NCBI GenBank assembly: GCA_028288305.1
Contig: JAQBOA010000024.1
Span: forward strand, 1-60,373
Length of the DNA stretch: 60,373 nt
Direction of reading: 5' to 3'
Origin: Mucilaginibacter sp.
GTDB taxonomy: Bacteria; Bacteroidota; Bacteroidia; Sphingobacteriales; Sphingobacteriaceae
Part shown: piece after piece, positions 33,927 through 43,813 of the stretch
How positions within the stretch are numbered: the first letter of the stretch is position 1
Layout of the letters: each line of letters opens with the position of its first letter
Position numbers and translations under genes: made by a program
The notes under the pieces: generated by a model
The model's database searches: none
The model's input: the letters and a program-made list of their open reading frames with translations, nothing else
Told to the model about the DNA's origin: nothing

Positions 33927-34779
33927 AAAACGCATATGGAAATATCTGCTGATAAGCTTTGCCTGGGTTATATCCCTGGGTGGATTGGTAGTGCTGATGA
34001 GTTTCATTGAAATAAAAAAATCGCAGGTTATTTGTACATCTGTAAATATCTATATACCAGGTAGTCAATATTTTATTGACAGGCAGGAAGTTGATCATAT
34101 TTTATTGGTAAACAACCGCCCGCTCATTGGTCGCCGAATGGATGATATAAATATTTATGCATTGGAGAAAAAGTTAAAAGCAAATCCATTTATTGAATAT
34201 GCAAAGGTTTATGCGGAAATGGACGGGACTATTAATGTGGAAATAAGTCAGCGGCAGCCAATTTTGCGTTTGCTGAACCGTTTTGACCAGGACTTTTATG
34301 TTGATCAGCATGGATTAAAAATTCCTTTATCGACAAATTTTACTGCAAGGGTGCTGGCAGCAAACGGATATATTGACGAACTTTTTGCCAACCGCGTGGA
34401 TACATTACATACGGCAATGGCAAGGGAACTGTTTAAAACAGCTGATTACATAAGGAAGGATTCACTTTGGGATGCCCAGATAGCGCAGATATATGTAAAC
34501 CAGGATCATGAAATTGAACTTATACCGCGTGTGGGCAATAACCGCATATTACTGGGTGATGCGGATTCATTGGGCACAAAGTTTAACAACTTGCTGGTAT
34601 TTTATAAAAAGGCCATATCAAAGGCAGGATGGGATACCTATAAAATTATTAACATAAAATATGCAAACCAGGTTATAGGTGTCAAAAATGAAAATATAAA
34701 ACAGGATTCGCTGAAATCAAAAACAACAGGTAAGGATTCAGCAAAATTGAAAAAAGATACATCTCAAATAAAGAAATAA
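33919..34779 (+). CDS. ftsQ: FtsQ-like division protein
   Basis: A 286-residue bitopic protein with one hydrophobic helix (about 9-31) and an outer POTRA-like domain (about 45-115, including DRQEVDHILLVNN). Its C-terminal tail is charged and Lys/Ser-rich (KSKTTGKDSAKLKKDT). FtsQ links FtsL/FtsB to the septal ring. It is assigned by position and topology because sequence conservation is low. Confidence 0.85.
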   Translation: MFKKRIWKYLLISFAWVISLGGLVVLMSFIEIKKSQVICTSVNIYIPGSQYFIDRQEVDHILLVNNRPLIGRRMDDINIYALEKKLKANPFIEYAKVYAEMDGTINVEISQRQPILRLLNRFDQDFYVDQHGLKIPLSTNFTARVLAANGYIDELFANRVDTLHTAMARELFKTADYIRKDSLWDAQIAQIYVNQDHEIELIPRVGNNRILLGDADSLGTKFNNLLVFYKKAISKAGWDTYKIINIKYANQVIGVKNENIKQDSLKSKTTGKDSAKLKKDTSQIKK

Positions 34780-34780
34780 A

Positions 34781-36121
34781 ATGGACAAAAGCTCAACTCA
34801 GGAAAAGAGTTCTCCAATCGTGGTGGGGTTGGATATTGGAACTACTAAAATATGTGCTATTGTGGGCCGAAGGAGCAGAAACGGAAAGATAGAAGTATTA
34901 GGTATTGGTAAAGCCGAATCTGCGGGTGTTACCCGGGGCATGGTTTCAAACATAGATAAAACAGTACAAGGTATCGGTCTGGCGGTTGAGATAGCAGGCG
35001 CACAGTCAAATGTAGAAATTAAGGTGGTAAACGTAGGTATCGCCGGTCAGCACATAAAAAGTTTACAGCACCGGGGCTTAATAACGCGCCGCGATCTTCA
35101 GTCCGAAATATCACGTAAAGATATTGATAAGCTGGTTGAAGATATGTATAACCTGGTTATGCCGCCTGGTGAGGAGATTATACACGTTTTGCCGCAGGAA
35201 TTTACAGTTGACAATGAGCCTGGTATAAAAGATCCCATTGGTATGGCGGGTGTAAGGCTTGAGGCAAATTTCCACATTATATCCGGGCAGGTTACAGCTA
35301 TAAAAAACATTGTAAAATGCGTAAATAAGGCAGGGCTTGAAAGCCAGGAGTTAATACTGGAGCCATTGGCTTCTTCTGAATCTGTTTTAAGTGATGAGGA
35401 AAAAGAAGCGGGTGTGGTTTTGGTGGATATAGGCGGCGGTACAACTGATGTTGCTATTTTCCATGAAGGAATTATCCGCCACACGGCTGTTATCCCGTTT
35501 GGCGGCAATAGTGTAACCGAAGATATTCGTGAGGGTTGTTCTGTAATGCGCAATATAGCAGAACAGTTAAAAGTACGTTTTGGGTCGGCGCTGGCTGATG
35601 AAAATAAGGAAAATGAGATTGTTTGCGTTCCTGGTTTACGTGGTAGGGAACCTAAAGAAATATCAGTAAAAAATTTGGCTTTTGTAATACAGGCGCGTAT
35701 GGAAGAGATAGTAGAACACGTGTACTATGAGATAAAATCTTCAGGCTATGAAAAAAAACTGATCGCCGGTATCGTGATAACAGGTGGCGGAGCACAGTTA
35801 AAACACTTGTCGCAACTGGTTGAATTTGTAACAGGTTTAGATTGCCGTGTCGGCTATCCGAATGAACACCTGGCTAAAAATGAACTACTTCCAAAAAATA
35901 CCTACGAAGAGCTCCAAAGCCCAACTTTTGCAACCGGTATCGGTTTGCTGATAAAAGGTATTCAGAAAATGGAATATATCGACACGCAGCTTCCATCAGA
36001 AATTAAGATTGAGAAACCTAAGTATACAGAAGACAGAAAATTTGGTTTATTAAGTAAAATATTAGAAAGCGGAAAAAAATTTATAAAAGACGATATAAAA
36101 GACGAAGATTTTTTAAAGTAA
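34781..36121 (+). CDS. ftsA: Cell division protein FtsA
   Basis: A 446-residue actin-fold ATPase tethering FtsZ to the membrane. The phosphate-1 motif VGLDIGTTKI is at 14-23 and phosphate-2 GVVLVDIGGGTTDVAIF about 211-227. The C-terminus ends in a Lys-rich amphipathic helix (KILESGKKFIKDD) fitting a membrane-targeting sequence. It starts 1 base after the ftsQ stop codon. Confidence 0.95.
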   Translation: MDKSSTQEKSSPIVVGLDIGTTKICAIVGRRSRNGKIEVLGIGKAESAGVTRGMVSNIDKTVQGIGLAVEIAGAQSNVEIKVVNVGIAGQHIKSLQHRGLITRRDLQSEISRKDIDKLVEDMYNLVMPPGEEIIHVLPQEFTVDNEPGIKDPIGMAGVRLEANFHIISGQVTAIKNIVKCVNKAGLESQELILEPLASSESVLSDEEKEAGVVLVDIGGGTTDVAIFHEGIIRHTAVIPFGGNSVTEDIREGCSVMRNIAEQLKVRFGSALADENKENEIVCVPGLRGREPKEISVKNLAFVIQARMEEIVEHVYYEIKSSGYEKKLIAGIVITGGGAQLKHLSQLVEFVTGLDCRVGYPNEHLAKNELLPKNTYEELQSPTFATGIGLLIKGIQKMEYIDTQLPSEIKIEKPKYTEDRKFGLLSKILESGKKFIKDDIKDEDFLK

Positions 36122-36147
36122 TTATTCGCTCCTCCAACATATACGAA

Positions 36148-36174
36148 TCATCCATTGGATGACAATATTGGCAG
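36148..36174. repeat. Short palindrome repeat between ftsA and ftsZ, copy 1
   Basis: TCATCCATTGGATGA with a common tail CAATATTGGCAG. Confidence 0.65.
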
Positions 36175-36234
36175 ACGAGGTTTTTTTAAATAAATATTCA
36201 AGCCTCTGTATGTTTAACAAAATAACACACGTGG

Positions 36235-36262
36235 GTCATCCGTAGGATGACAATATTGGTAG
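36235..36262. repeat. Short palindrome repeat between ftsA and ftsZ, copy 2
   Basis: GTCATCCGTAGGATGAC with the tail AATATTGGTAG; the stem is preserved while the loop changes (ATT versus GTA). Confidence 0.65.
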
Positions 36263-36397
36263 GGTTAAATAATTATTCACAAAGTTTAATCTTTTCCACA
36301 TATTGAACAAATGTGGATAAAACTTGTTGAAAAAGTCATATTATTACGTTAGAGGAGTCTTAATATATCATTCACATATTAACGAAAGGCAAGGATT

Positions 36398-37999
36398 ATG
36401 CAATTTGAGATGTTAAAAGAAAAGTCGTCAATCATCAAAGTAATTGGTGTTGGCGGCGGTGGGGGCAACGCTGTAAACCACATGTATAAACAAGGCATTA
36501 CAGGTGTCGATTTTATTATTTGTAATACCGATGCCCAGGCTTTGGAATTAAGTCCTATTCCTAATAAGGTACAATTAGGCGCAAGTCTTACAGAAGGGAT
36601 GGGTGCAGGCTCAATTCCTGAGGTTGGAAAAAATTCGGCAATTGAAAATATTGATGATATTAAACAAATGCTGGGCTCAAATACTAAAATGCTATTCATA
36701 ACAGCTGGCATGGGTGGTGGTACAGGTACGGGTGCAAGCCCAATCATTGCCAAAGCAGCCCGGGAAATGGATATATTAACTGTTGGCATTGTTACCACTC
36801 CATTTGCATTTGAAGGCAAACGCCGCAAAATGCAGGCTGATGAGGGAATGGAAGAATTGAAAAAACATGTCGATTCATTTTTGGTAATTTCAAATGACAG
36901 GTTACGCCAAATATTTGGTAACCTTACTTTGGGCTCTGCATTTGCCCAGGCTGATAATATTTTAACTATCGCCGCAAAGGGAATAGCTGAAATAATAACA
37001 CTTCCTGGTTATATCAACGTTGATTTTAAGGATGTGCGTACTGTTATGAAAGACAGTGGAGTATCTATAATGGGAAGTTGTGCGGCAGAAGGAGAAAATC
37101 GTGCTTCTAAAGCTGTAGAGGGCGCTTTGTCATCACCTTTATTAAAAGATAATGAAATAGAGGGTGCCCGGTATATCTTATTAAACATAAGCTCTGGTGA
37201 TAAGGAAGTGACGATGGATGAAGTAAGTATTATTACTGACTATATCCAGGAAGAAGCCGGCCTTGCAGCCGACCTTATATGGGGTAATTGCAAAGATGAG
37301 AGCTTAGGGGATAAAATTTCTGTAACCATTATTGCCACCGGATTTCAAACAAAGGATGAGCGCGAGAAAGTACAAAGCAGCAAAAAAGTTGTTTCTATGC
37401 TGGTGCCTGATAACGAACAACCGGTTAAGCCTGTTAATGAATTTATAAACCCGGTTAAAGCAAACGCAACTGCGGAGCCGTATATAAAACTTAAAGATGA
37501 GCCAAAACAAACCGGATTATTTGATCTTTTTGCAGCACGGCCTGAAGAACCGGCTGTTATAAAGCACAACCTCATGACTGAAGAGGAAGAGCCGGAAGTG
37601 ATTGAATCCCAAGAATCGGAAATGCCAGAAATGACATTTAAAGTTGTAGAAACAGATATGAAGTTTGAGCCTGTTAAAGAAGAGAAACAAGCCGAACCAG
37701 AGCCTGCTCCTCATATAAGTGCCGGTGCCGATGACCATAAAACAGACGAATCTATCGAAGAGCAATTACGCAAATCGCGCGAACGCATTATGCGGCTGAA
37801 AGATCTGAGTATGAAATTAAGAAGCGGAAATATACAGGAACTGGAAAATATTCCTGCATATAAACGTAAGGAAATAGCCTTGCAGCAAACCCCTGCATCG
37901 AACGAAAGCCACATATCCAGATTTTCACTTTTGCCTGATAAAGAGGGAAATACTGAAATTCGTAATAACAATTCATTCCTTCATGATAATGTGGATTGA
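36398..37999 (+). CDS. ftsZ: Cell division GTPase FtsZ
   Basis: A 533-residue tubulin homologue forming the Z ring. The GTPase signature GGGTGTG is at 106-112 and the N-terminal loop GVGGGGGNAVNHM at 17-29. A long acidic linker (about 330-480) is typical for Bacteroidota FtsZ, and the protein ends in NNSFLHDNVD, the expected conserved tail. It is separated from ftsA by 276 bases that contain two palindromes, so it may have a separate promoter. Confidence 0.96.
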   Translation: MQFEMLKEKSSIIKVIGVGGGGGNAVNHMYKQGITGVDFIICNTDAQALELSPIPNKVQLGASLTEGMGAGSIPEVGKNSAIENIDDIKQMLGSNTKMLFITAGMGGGTGTGASPIIAKAAREMDILTVGIVTTPFAFEGKRRKMQADEGMEELKKHVDSFLVISNDRLRQIFGNLTLGSAFAQADNILTIAAKGIAEIITLPGYINVDFKDVRTVMKDSGVSIMGSCAAEGENRASKAVEGALSSPLLKDNEIEGARYILLNISSGDKEVTMDEVSIITDYIQEEAGLAADLIWGNCKDESLGDKISVTIIATGFQTKDEREKVQSSKKVVSMLVPDNEQPVKPVNEFINPVKANATAEPYIKLKDEPKQTGLFDLFAARPEEPAVIKHNLMTEEEEPEVIESQESEMPEMTFKVVETDMKFEPVKEEKQAEPEPAPHISAGADDHKTDESIEEQLRKSRERIMRLKDLSMKLRSGNIQELENIPAYKRKEIALQQTPASNESHISRFSLLPDKEGNTEIRNNNSFLHDNVD

Positions 38000-38110
38000 G
38001 GTTGATTAGTTCATAGTTCATATTAAAAAGTTCAATAGCGGCATTTCCCTATGAAAATGAATAACATTTATCCATGAACTATGTAACATTAACCATGAAC
38101 CACTCATTAT
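38000..38110. repeat. Word repeats after ftsZ
   Basis: Words around GTTCATAGTTCAT, CCATGAACTATG and AACCATGAACC alternate in both orientations after the ftsZ stop. The same words (GTTCATAGTTGATGGTTCAT) lie before dapA at about 44960-45000. Confidence 0.5.
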
Positions 38111-38135
38111 AGCCTATAATAAAAAGTTATACATC

Positions 38136-38165
38136 TTGTTATAGGTTGTTTAACGGTTATATTTG
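38136..38165 (+). promoter_or_regulatory. Strong Bacteroidota-type promoter
   Basis: TTG at 38136-38138, a 19-base spacer, and TATATTTG at 38158-38165 match the consensus perfectly. Transcription is expected about 38172, a leader of about 20 bases to the TTG start at 38193. Confidence 0.75.
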
Positions 38166-38192
38166 TACCTTTAAATATAATAGGATATTATT

Positions 38193-39437
38193 TTGGATAT
38201 ATTTAACAAAATATCGAAAAGCATGGGCGGTCCGCTCGGACAGCACCAAAAATGGTCGCATGGTTATTTTTCATTTCCGAAACTGGAAGGAGAAATTGGC
38301 GCCCATATGCAATTTAATGGGAAAGAACATTTAGTTTGGAGCTTGAATAACTATTTAGGTTTAGCTAACCATCCTGAGGTAAGAGAGGCGGATGCTAAAG
38401 CTGCTGCTGATTATGGAATGGCTTATCCAATGGGTGCCCGGATGATGTCGGGTAATTCAAAACACCACGAAGCTCTTGAAAGCGAACTTGCTGAATTTGT
38501 AGGTAAAGAAGATGCCTTTTTGCTAAATTATGGTTATCAGGGTATGGTTTCTATAATTGACTCTTTGGTAGACCGTAATGATGTGATAGTTTACGATGCT
38601 GAATCACATGCCTGTATCATTGATGGATTAAGGCTCCATATGGGAAAACGCTTTGTTTACCAGCATAATGACCTGGAAAGCTGTGAAAAGCAATTGGAAC
38701 GTGCCACCCGCCTTGCCGAACAAACCGGGGGAGGTATATTGCTTATCACTGAAGGTGTTTTCGGTATGTCGGGAGCGCAGGGCAAGCTAAAGGAAATCAT
38801 AGAACTTAAAAAGAAATTTGATTTTCGCTTGCTTGTTGATGATGCACATGGTTTTGGCACAATGGGTAAAACAGGCGCTGGTACTCACGAAGAACAAAAT
38901 TGTATTGAAGGGACAGATGTTTATTTTGCCACATTCGCAAAATCCATGGCCGGAATAGGTGCGTTTGTTGCCGGAAATACTGAAATTATTGATTACCTGA
39001 GGTATAACATGCGTTCCCAAATATTTGCAAAAGCACTCCCTATGCCAATGGTTTTGGGTTTAAAAAAACGTTTTGAATTGCTAAAGTCAAAACCTGAATT
39101 ACGGGAAAAACTATGGCAAATTTCAAGCACACTGCAAAGTGGTTTAAAAGCACGAGGTTTTAATTTAGGAGTTACCAATACTATGGTTACCCCTGTATTT
39201 TTAGAAGGCGATTTGAATGAAGCTACAGCCCTGACCCGTGACCTGCGTGAAAACTACGGTATTTTTTGTTCAATAGTGATTTATCCTGTCATCCCTAAAG
39301 GATTGATACTTTTACGTTTAATTCCAACTGCCGCACATAGCCTTGAAGATGTACAGCGTACGCTTGATGCTTACACCGAAATGGGAAAAAAACTAAAGGC
39401 AGGGTACTACAAAGAGAACAAATTGGAGATTGCCTGA
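38193..39437 (+). CDS. PLP-dependent alpha-oxoamine synthase-like enzyme (SPT/KBL/BioF family)
   Basis: A 414-residue fold-type I aminotransferase. The PLP lysine is Lys250 in FATFAKSMAGIG, and His139 in ESHACIIDG and the DDAH at 216-219 are the usual ring-stacking and nitrogen-binding residues. The family joins an amino acid with an acyl-CoA, as in serine palmitoyltransferase, 2-amino-3-ketobutyrate ligase or BioF. Which one applies here is not resolvable by eye. The start is TTG: family members begin MDIFxKI, and the only downstream ATG would remove that part. It has its own promoter. Confidence 0.85.
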   Translation: MDIFNKISKSMGGPLGQHQKWSHGYFSFPKLEGEIGAHMQFNGKEHLVWSLNNYLGLANHPEVREADAKAAADYGMAYPMGARMMSGNSKHHEALESELAEFVGKEDAFLLNYGYQGMVSIIDSLVDRNDVIVYDAESHACIIDGLRLHMGKRFVYQHNDLESCEKQLERATRLAEQTGGGILLITEGVFGMSGAQGKLKEIIELKKKFDFRLLVDDAHGFGTMGKTGAGTHEEQNCIEGTDVYFATFAKSMAGIGAFVAGNTEIIDYLRYNMRSQIFAKALPMPMVLGLKKRFELLKSKPELREKLWQISSTLQSGLKARGFNLGVTNTMVTPVFLEGDLNEATALTRDLRENYGIFCSIVIYPVIPKGLILLRLIPTAAHSLEDVQRTLDAYTEMGKKLKAGYYKENKLEIA

Positions 39438-39603
39438 TATTAACAGTTATTTCGGCACTTTATAAATTAATGGAATTCATCAGGTATTTTAACTGATTTT
39501 AGTTTACCATTGCATACCTTAAGTTAGTATATTTCTTTTAAGTTGCTAAATGTTTGGTGTATTTGAATATAGCTTAATTAATATAGATTAATTAGGTTTT
39601 CCG

Positions 39604-39626
39604 GCCTCAATTTATGAGGCTTTTTT
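39604..39626 (+). terminator. Intrinsic terminator
   Basis: Stem GCCTCA (39604-39609) and TGAGGC (39615-39620) with a 5-base loop and six T after it. It lies 23 bases before the SHOCT gene start, so it ends the transcript of the PLP enzyme or forms part of a leader. Confidence 0.75.
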
Positions 39627-39648
39627 GTTTAACCTTTACTATTATCAC

Positions 39649-40170
39649 ATGAAAAAATTAATCATTATTATCTTAGCGATAATAGGTTCACTTAATGCAA
39701 AAGCCCAAAAACTAATAGCATATGTTGCCTCTAATGGTATCACTTATCATTTAAAAGATACGGTTCATTTAGGCCGTGGTTCGGCACCCAATGGTACTTT
39801 TTTATATCTGCAAATGGGTGGATGGGCTGCAATAGCTTCGTATAGTGCATCAGATGGTCCGAATGCTAATAATATCGGACGTGGTTATGCAAATACAGCT
39901 GTAATAGTCAAGAAAATAAATCAAACTAAAATAAAAGGAATTGTAAAAGTCTACTTTACTGTAGGTGGCGGCAACATAACAAATTATCTCCTTTATATTG
40001 AAGATGCAATTCAAACTTGTGAGGTAACCCCTTGTACAGCACCCGATAATAATCAACAAATTGTAGCTGATAAGTTTGATCTATTAAAAAAGCTAAAGGG
40101 ACTATTGGATAGTGGAGCTATTACACAAACCGAATACGATGAACAAAAGAAAAAGATATTAAATCAATAG
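39649..40170 (+). CDS. Exported SHOCT-domain protein
   Basis: A 173-residue protein from ATG 39649, preferred over 39625 because it begins a signal peptide directly (MKKLIIIILAIIGSLNAKAQ). The central part contains a Gly-rich beta region (YLQMGGWAAIASYSASDG). The C-terminus (about 145-173, DKFDLLKKLKGLLDSGAIT then EYDEQKKKIL) is a SHOCT short helical domain. Function unknown; such domains are often oligomerisation tags. Confidence 0.7.
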   Translation: MKKLIIIILAIIGSLNAKAQKLIAYVASNGITYHLKDTVHLGRGSAPNGTFLYLQMGGWAAIASYSASDGPNANNIGRGYANTAVIVKKINQTKIKGIVKVYFTVGGGNITNYLLYIEDAIQTCEVTPCTAPDNNQQIVADKFDLLKKLKGLLDSGAITQTEYDEQKKKILNQ

Positions 40171-40473
40171 TTATAAAAATTCAAACTGAGACACTACCAC
40201 TTTTGATAATCCGGAAAACTTTTTTACTTTTCTTCCTCAAGCATTTTTGCATCATCACCACCATCATCTGAGTTGTTCGCACCCTCTGCAGTTATTTCTG
40301 AGTACAGATATATCATAATCATACATTTATGATATATAATTGTTACATAATTATTCAATATTTTTTATAGAAAGTATAACCCTGTATATACTATTTCGTA
40401 TAATAGAATTAAATAACATGTGCGTTTTCTTAATTTATAAGATAATCGTATAAACTCAAAAAATATTATTCTA
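40171..40473. other. Intergenic region without a clear gene
   Basis: 303 bases. A weak hairpin-like stretch at 40201-40230 (GATAATCCGGAAAAC then TTTTTTAC) looks like an eroded copy of the terminator at 41999. A 32-codon frame on the minus strand (40224-40322, ending DDGGDDAKMLEEEK) exists but has no supporting signal. The part next to the histidine kinase gene is strongly AT-rich. Confidence 0.4.
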
Positions 40474-41850
40474 ATGAGAGGAGTAATTATTGCTTTAACT
40501 GTTACGGTATTAATTGCCACTATTGCAATAAGTATTACTCATTATTATTCCGTTAAAATTCTTTCGTCCAGCAGGGCATATACAAATTTCGAATCGCAAT
40601 ACTCAAAAGGTGAAAAAGATGCGTCCCGCCACTTAATGAGTTATATCTATTCGCATGATGAGATAGACTATTTGTTTTTTAAAAGTGATATCAGCATCCC
40701 TAAAGGCGACAGCATAGCCAGGGAAGCGCTTGTAACCGGAAAGGATATCAGAATAGCCCGCATCGGTTTTTTATTGGCAGGTAATCATCCTGATGATTTA
40801 CCTAAACTGGTTTGGTTTTTTCAAAAATTTAAAAGCGAACTTTTTTTTAAATCCGCTATTGACGCGTGGCAGCAGGTTGATGTAATGGCGGGAAAGCTGG
40901 ATGCTATCGGTTCACTTGCCTATCGAAATATTCGTTCAGGTAAGCCTGATGATAAGGAGGATTTGATTTTAAAAATTAATACGATATCTGATAATCTTAC
41001 AATTCGTCAGCAGAATTTGTCAGCTATTCTTGGGATGACTTCCCGTATGGTCGATCATTATGTTTTTATTATCGACCTGGTGGTTTCCGTCATTATTTTT
41101 GGTTGCTTAGCATTATTGACCACTATAATATTTAAGAAATTCCACGCTTCAAAAAAGTTAATCATAGATCAAAACAAGGAGCTTAAAAACATGAACGAGC
41201 GTATAAATAAATTTGCTCATATGGTTACACATGATTTACAGGCACCAATCTCTTCACTAACAGGATTGGTTTCTGTGTTGGAACGTGAAAAAGACATAAC
41301 CAAAATTATAAACTATACAGAAATGATGCGTGAAAGCCTGAGTTTGCAGGATAAATATATTCATGATGTATTACATACCATCCATAACGAAAATGGGACG
41401 AAAAAGGAGCTTTGTAATTTAGTAGAGCTAGTTAATGATACAATGAGTCAGAATAGCTTTTTTGCCCAGGGGAAGAAGGTGAAATTTATAAGCGAACTTG
41501 AAATAGGGGAATTGCATTGCAATTCCACAGATTTAAAATTGGTGTTTAATAATTTGATATCAAATGCCATGAAATATGCCGACTTTAATAAGCCTGAACA
41601 ATGGATAAAAGTTAAATCATATCGTAAAGATAATCAATGTATTATTGAAATTGAAGATAATGGATTAGGAATAAAGCCGGAGCAAAAGGAAAGTATTTTT
41701 AAAAAGTACTTTAAATCTGGTAGTAATAAAAAAAGTATGGGTCTTGGGCTTTATTTTACAAAAAAGACCATTGAAGAAATGAATGGCGCCATTACTGTAA
41801 AATCTTTATCAGGCATAGGAAGTTCATTTATTGTATCACTGCCATTGTAA
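40474..41850 (+). CDS. Membrane sensor histidine kinase
   Basis: A 458-residue kinase with a first membrane helix (about 3-22), an outer sensor region of about 170 residues, a second helix (about 195-217), a coiled-coil and a kinase core. The phosphate-accepting His253 lies in THDLQAPISS, the N box is LISNAMKYA and the G boxes are DNGLGIKP and GLGLYFTKK. No receiver domain and no response regulator gene is next to it, so its partner must be elsewhere. Confidence 0.88.
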   Translation: MRGVIIALTVTVLIATIAISITHYYSVKILSSSRAYTNFESQYSKGEKDASRHLMSYIYSHDEIDYLFFKSDISIPKGDSIAREALVTGKDIRIARIGFLLAGNHPDDLPKLVWFFQKFKSELFFKSAIDAWQQVDVMAGKLDAIGSLAYRNIRSGKPDDKEDLILKINTISDNLTIRQQNLSAILGMTSRMVDHYVFIIDLVVSVIIFGCLALLTTIIFKKFHASKKLIIDQNKELKNMNERINKFAHMVTHDLQAPISSLTGLVSVLEREKDITKIINYTEMMRESLSLQDKYIHDVLHTIHNENGTKKELCNLVELVNDTMSQNSFFAQGKKVKFISELEIGELHCNSTDLKLVFNNLISNAMKYADFNKPEQWIKVKSYRKDNQCIIEIEDNGLGIKPEQKESIFKKYFKSGSNKKSMGLGLYFTKKTIEEMNGAITVKSLSGIGSSFIVSLPL

Positions 41851-41998
41851 ACAGAGTGTTATTCCTTTTTATTAAATAAACTTTTTTTTTAGGGAAGGCC
41901 AGCGTTCCAATTGTTCCAACTGTTCTTCTTACAAATTGGAATGCCTCTAAGCCGCTGTTAATATATACTTGAATATTAGTTTGACATAATTATCATCA

Positions 41999-42026
41999 GC
42001 CTTTTGGTAATCCGGAAGGCTTTTTT
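41999..42026 (+). terminator. Intrinsic terminator after the histidine kinase
   Basis: GCCTT and AAGGC pair around TTGGTAATCCGG and are followed by six T. It is 30 bases upstream of the GH125 start and separates the two transcription units. Confidence 0.75.
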
Positions 42027-42056
42027 ACTTTTATGCCATAATCAATTACAAAAAAC

Positions 42057-43478
42057 ATGCTTACACGCCGGCGTTTTATAGAATTAAATGGGATTACAAC
42101 TGCCGGTATAGGCATGGGTTTAAAACCTTCCTGGTTTGTAAATGATTTGAAACAATTTGAAACCCATCGTCCAAAACCTGCGGATCGTAAATTTACAAGT
42201 AAGGCTGTTGAGGCTACTATTAAAAATGTTAAAGCTGCAATTAAAGATCCGGAGCTTGCCTGGCTGTTTGAAAACTGCTATCCTAACACACTGGATACCA
42301 CCGTTAATTATAAACTTATTGATGGTAAGCCTGATACATTTGTAATAACCGGCGACATTGATGCAATGTGGCTGCGTGACTCATCCGCACAAATTTGGCC
42401 TTATTTGCCATTGATAAAAACCGATCCTGAACTTCAGCAACTAATAAAAGGTGTAATTAACAGGCAAGCTAAATGTATTTTGATTGATCCCTATGCCAAC
42501 GCTTTTAATGCAGGTCCAACCGGCAGCGAATGGGATAGCGACCGTACTGATATGAAGCCCGAACTTCACGAACGCAAGTGGGAGGTAGATTCATTATGTT
42601 ACCCAATAAGACTGGCGTATAACTACTGGAAGACCAGTGGCGACAGCAGTTTTTTTGATGAAAGCTGGCAAAAGGCTGGCAAACTGATCGTATCAACATT
42701 TAAGGAACAGCAACGAAAAAACGGAGCAGGTCCTTATCATTTTCAACGGAAGACAGAAGTAGCAAGCGACACTGCCCCTAATGGTGGCTACGGTAATCCG
42801 GTTAAGCCGGTTGGTTTAATATGTTCTATCTTCCGCCCATCAGATGATGCTACAATATTTCCGTTTTTAATACCTTCAAATTACTTCGCTGTTGTAAGCT
42901 TACGTCAGTTGGCTGAAATGTACCGTGTTATAGGAAAAAATAAAATTGCAGCAGACGAATGTGAAGGTTTAGCCGCCGAAGTGCATAATGCTTTACAAAA
43001 ATACGCTGTTGCCCATCATCGGGTATATGGTAATATACTGGCTTATGAGGTTGATGGTTACGGTAACAGGTTATTTATGGATGATGCAAATGTTCCCAGT
43101 TTACTGGCTTTACCGTACCTTGGTGCATTATCCGTACACGATCCGCTTTATCAAAATACAAGGAAAATGGTTTTAAGCACTGCTAACCCTTACTTTTTTA
43201 AAGGCAAGGTTGCTGAAGGAATTGGCGGCCCGCATGTTGGTTTAAATTATATTTGGCCAATGAGTATAATTATGCGTGCGTTAACATCTACAGATAAAAT
43301 AGAAATAATTTTCTGCCTCAACATGTTAAAAAATACAAATGCAGGCACTGGTTTTATGCACGAATCATTTAATAAAGATAACGCTGATGACTTTACCAGG
43401 AAGTGGTTTGCTTGGGCCAATACTTTATTCGGCGAATTGATAATAAAAACGCACAAGTATTATCCCGATTTATTATAA
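42057..43478 (+). CDS. Glycoside hydrolase family 125 exo-alpha-1,6-mannosidase
   Basis: A 473-residue GH125 enzyme (formerly DUF1237), an inverting exo-acting alpha-mannosidase. The family signature DIDAMWLRDSSAQIWPYL is at about 100-118 and GFMHESFNKDN and GGPHVGLNYIWP are near the C-terminus. The N-terminus TRRRFIELNG followed by a hydrophobic stretch is a twin-arginine export signal, so it acts in the periplasm or outside. No other glycan-degrading gene lies next to it in this window. Confidence 0.9.
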   Translation: MLTRRRFIELNGITTAGIGMGLKPSWFVNDLKQFETHRPKPADRKFTSKAVEATIKNVKAAIKDPELAWLFENCYPNTLDTTVNYKLIDGKPDTFVITGDIDAMWLRDSSAQIWPYLPLIKTDPELQQLIKGVINRQAKCILIDPYANAFNAGPTGSEWDSDRTDMKPELHERKWEVDSLCYPIRLAYNYWKTSGDSSFFDESWQKAGKLIVSTFKEQQRKNGAGPYHFQRKTEVASDTAPNGGYGNPVKPVGLICSIFRPSDDATIFPFLIPSNYFAVVSLRQLAEMYRVIGKNKIAADECEGLAAEVHNALQKYAVAHHRVYGNILAYEVDGYGNRLFMDDANVPSLLALPYLGALSVHDPLYQNTRKMVLSTANPYFFKGKVAEGIGGPHVGLNYIWPMSIIMRALTSTDKIEIIFCLNMLKNTNAGTGFMHESFNKDNADDFTRKWFAWANTLFGELIIKTHKYYPDLL

Positions 43479-43813
43479 GTAAGCCCAGTTGGCTTATATT
43501 TAAGTTATAATATTTTTAATAGCGCTAAAATAAGGACAGGTGCTTTTTTTAAACTTTTGATCAGCTATTTTTAATTATTGGATAAATTAATTAAGTATTG
43601 TTTTTTAATTGTGTTTGTCATTATTATATAAATATCTATTATTTATATAATAATAAAATATAATATATTTTAATAAACTAATTAAGGCAAAAAATGCTAA
43701 AACAAGCACTTTAAAGGCATATTTTTTTTGTATAAAAGTTTTTATTTTAGAAAAAACATTTTAGATTAGCCTTATAAAACAAAAACCTCAATCTTTAAAA
43801 AGGAGTAACTGAA
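43479..43813. other. AT-rich leader of the Hc1 gene
   Basis: 335 bases with no gene. It is almost only A and T in places (43614-43700), with long T and A runs that suggest intrinsic curvature. No consensus promoter is evident; the unusually long leader could hold regulatory sites for the histone-like gene. Confidence 0.4.

Noticed and set aside
21863..37999. Lack of murF and ddl in the division cluster as a loss
   Set aside because: This is the usual arrangement in Bacteroidota; the genes normally lie elsewhere.
40224..40322. 32-codon minus-strand frame ending in acidic residues
   Set aside because: No leader signal, no repeat of the pattern elsewhere, and length well within chance for this composition.
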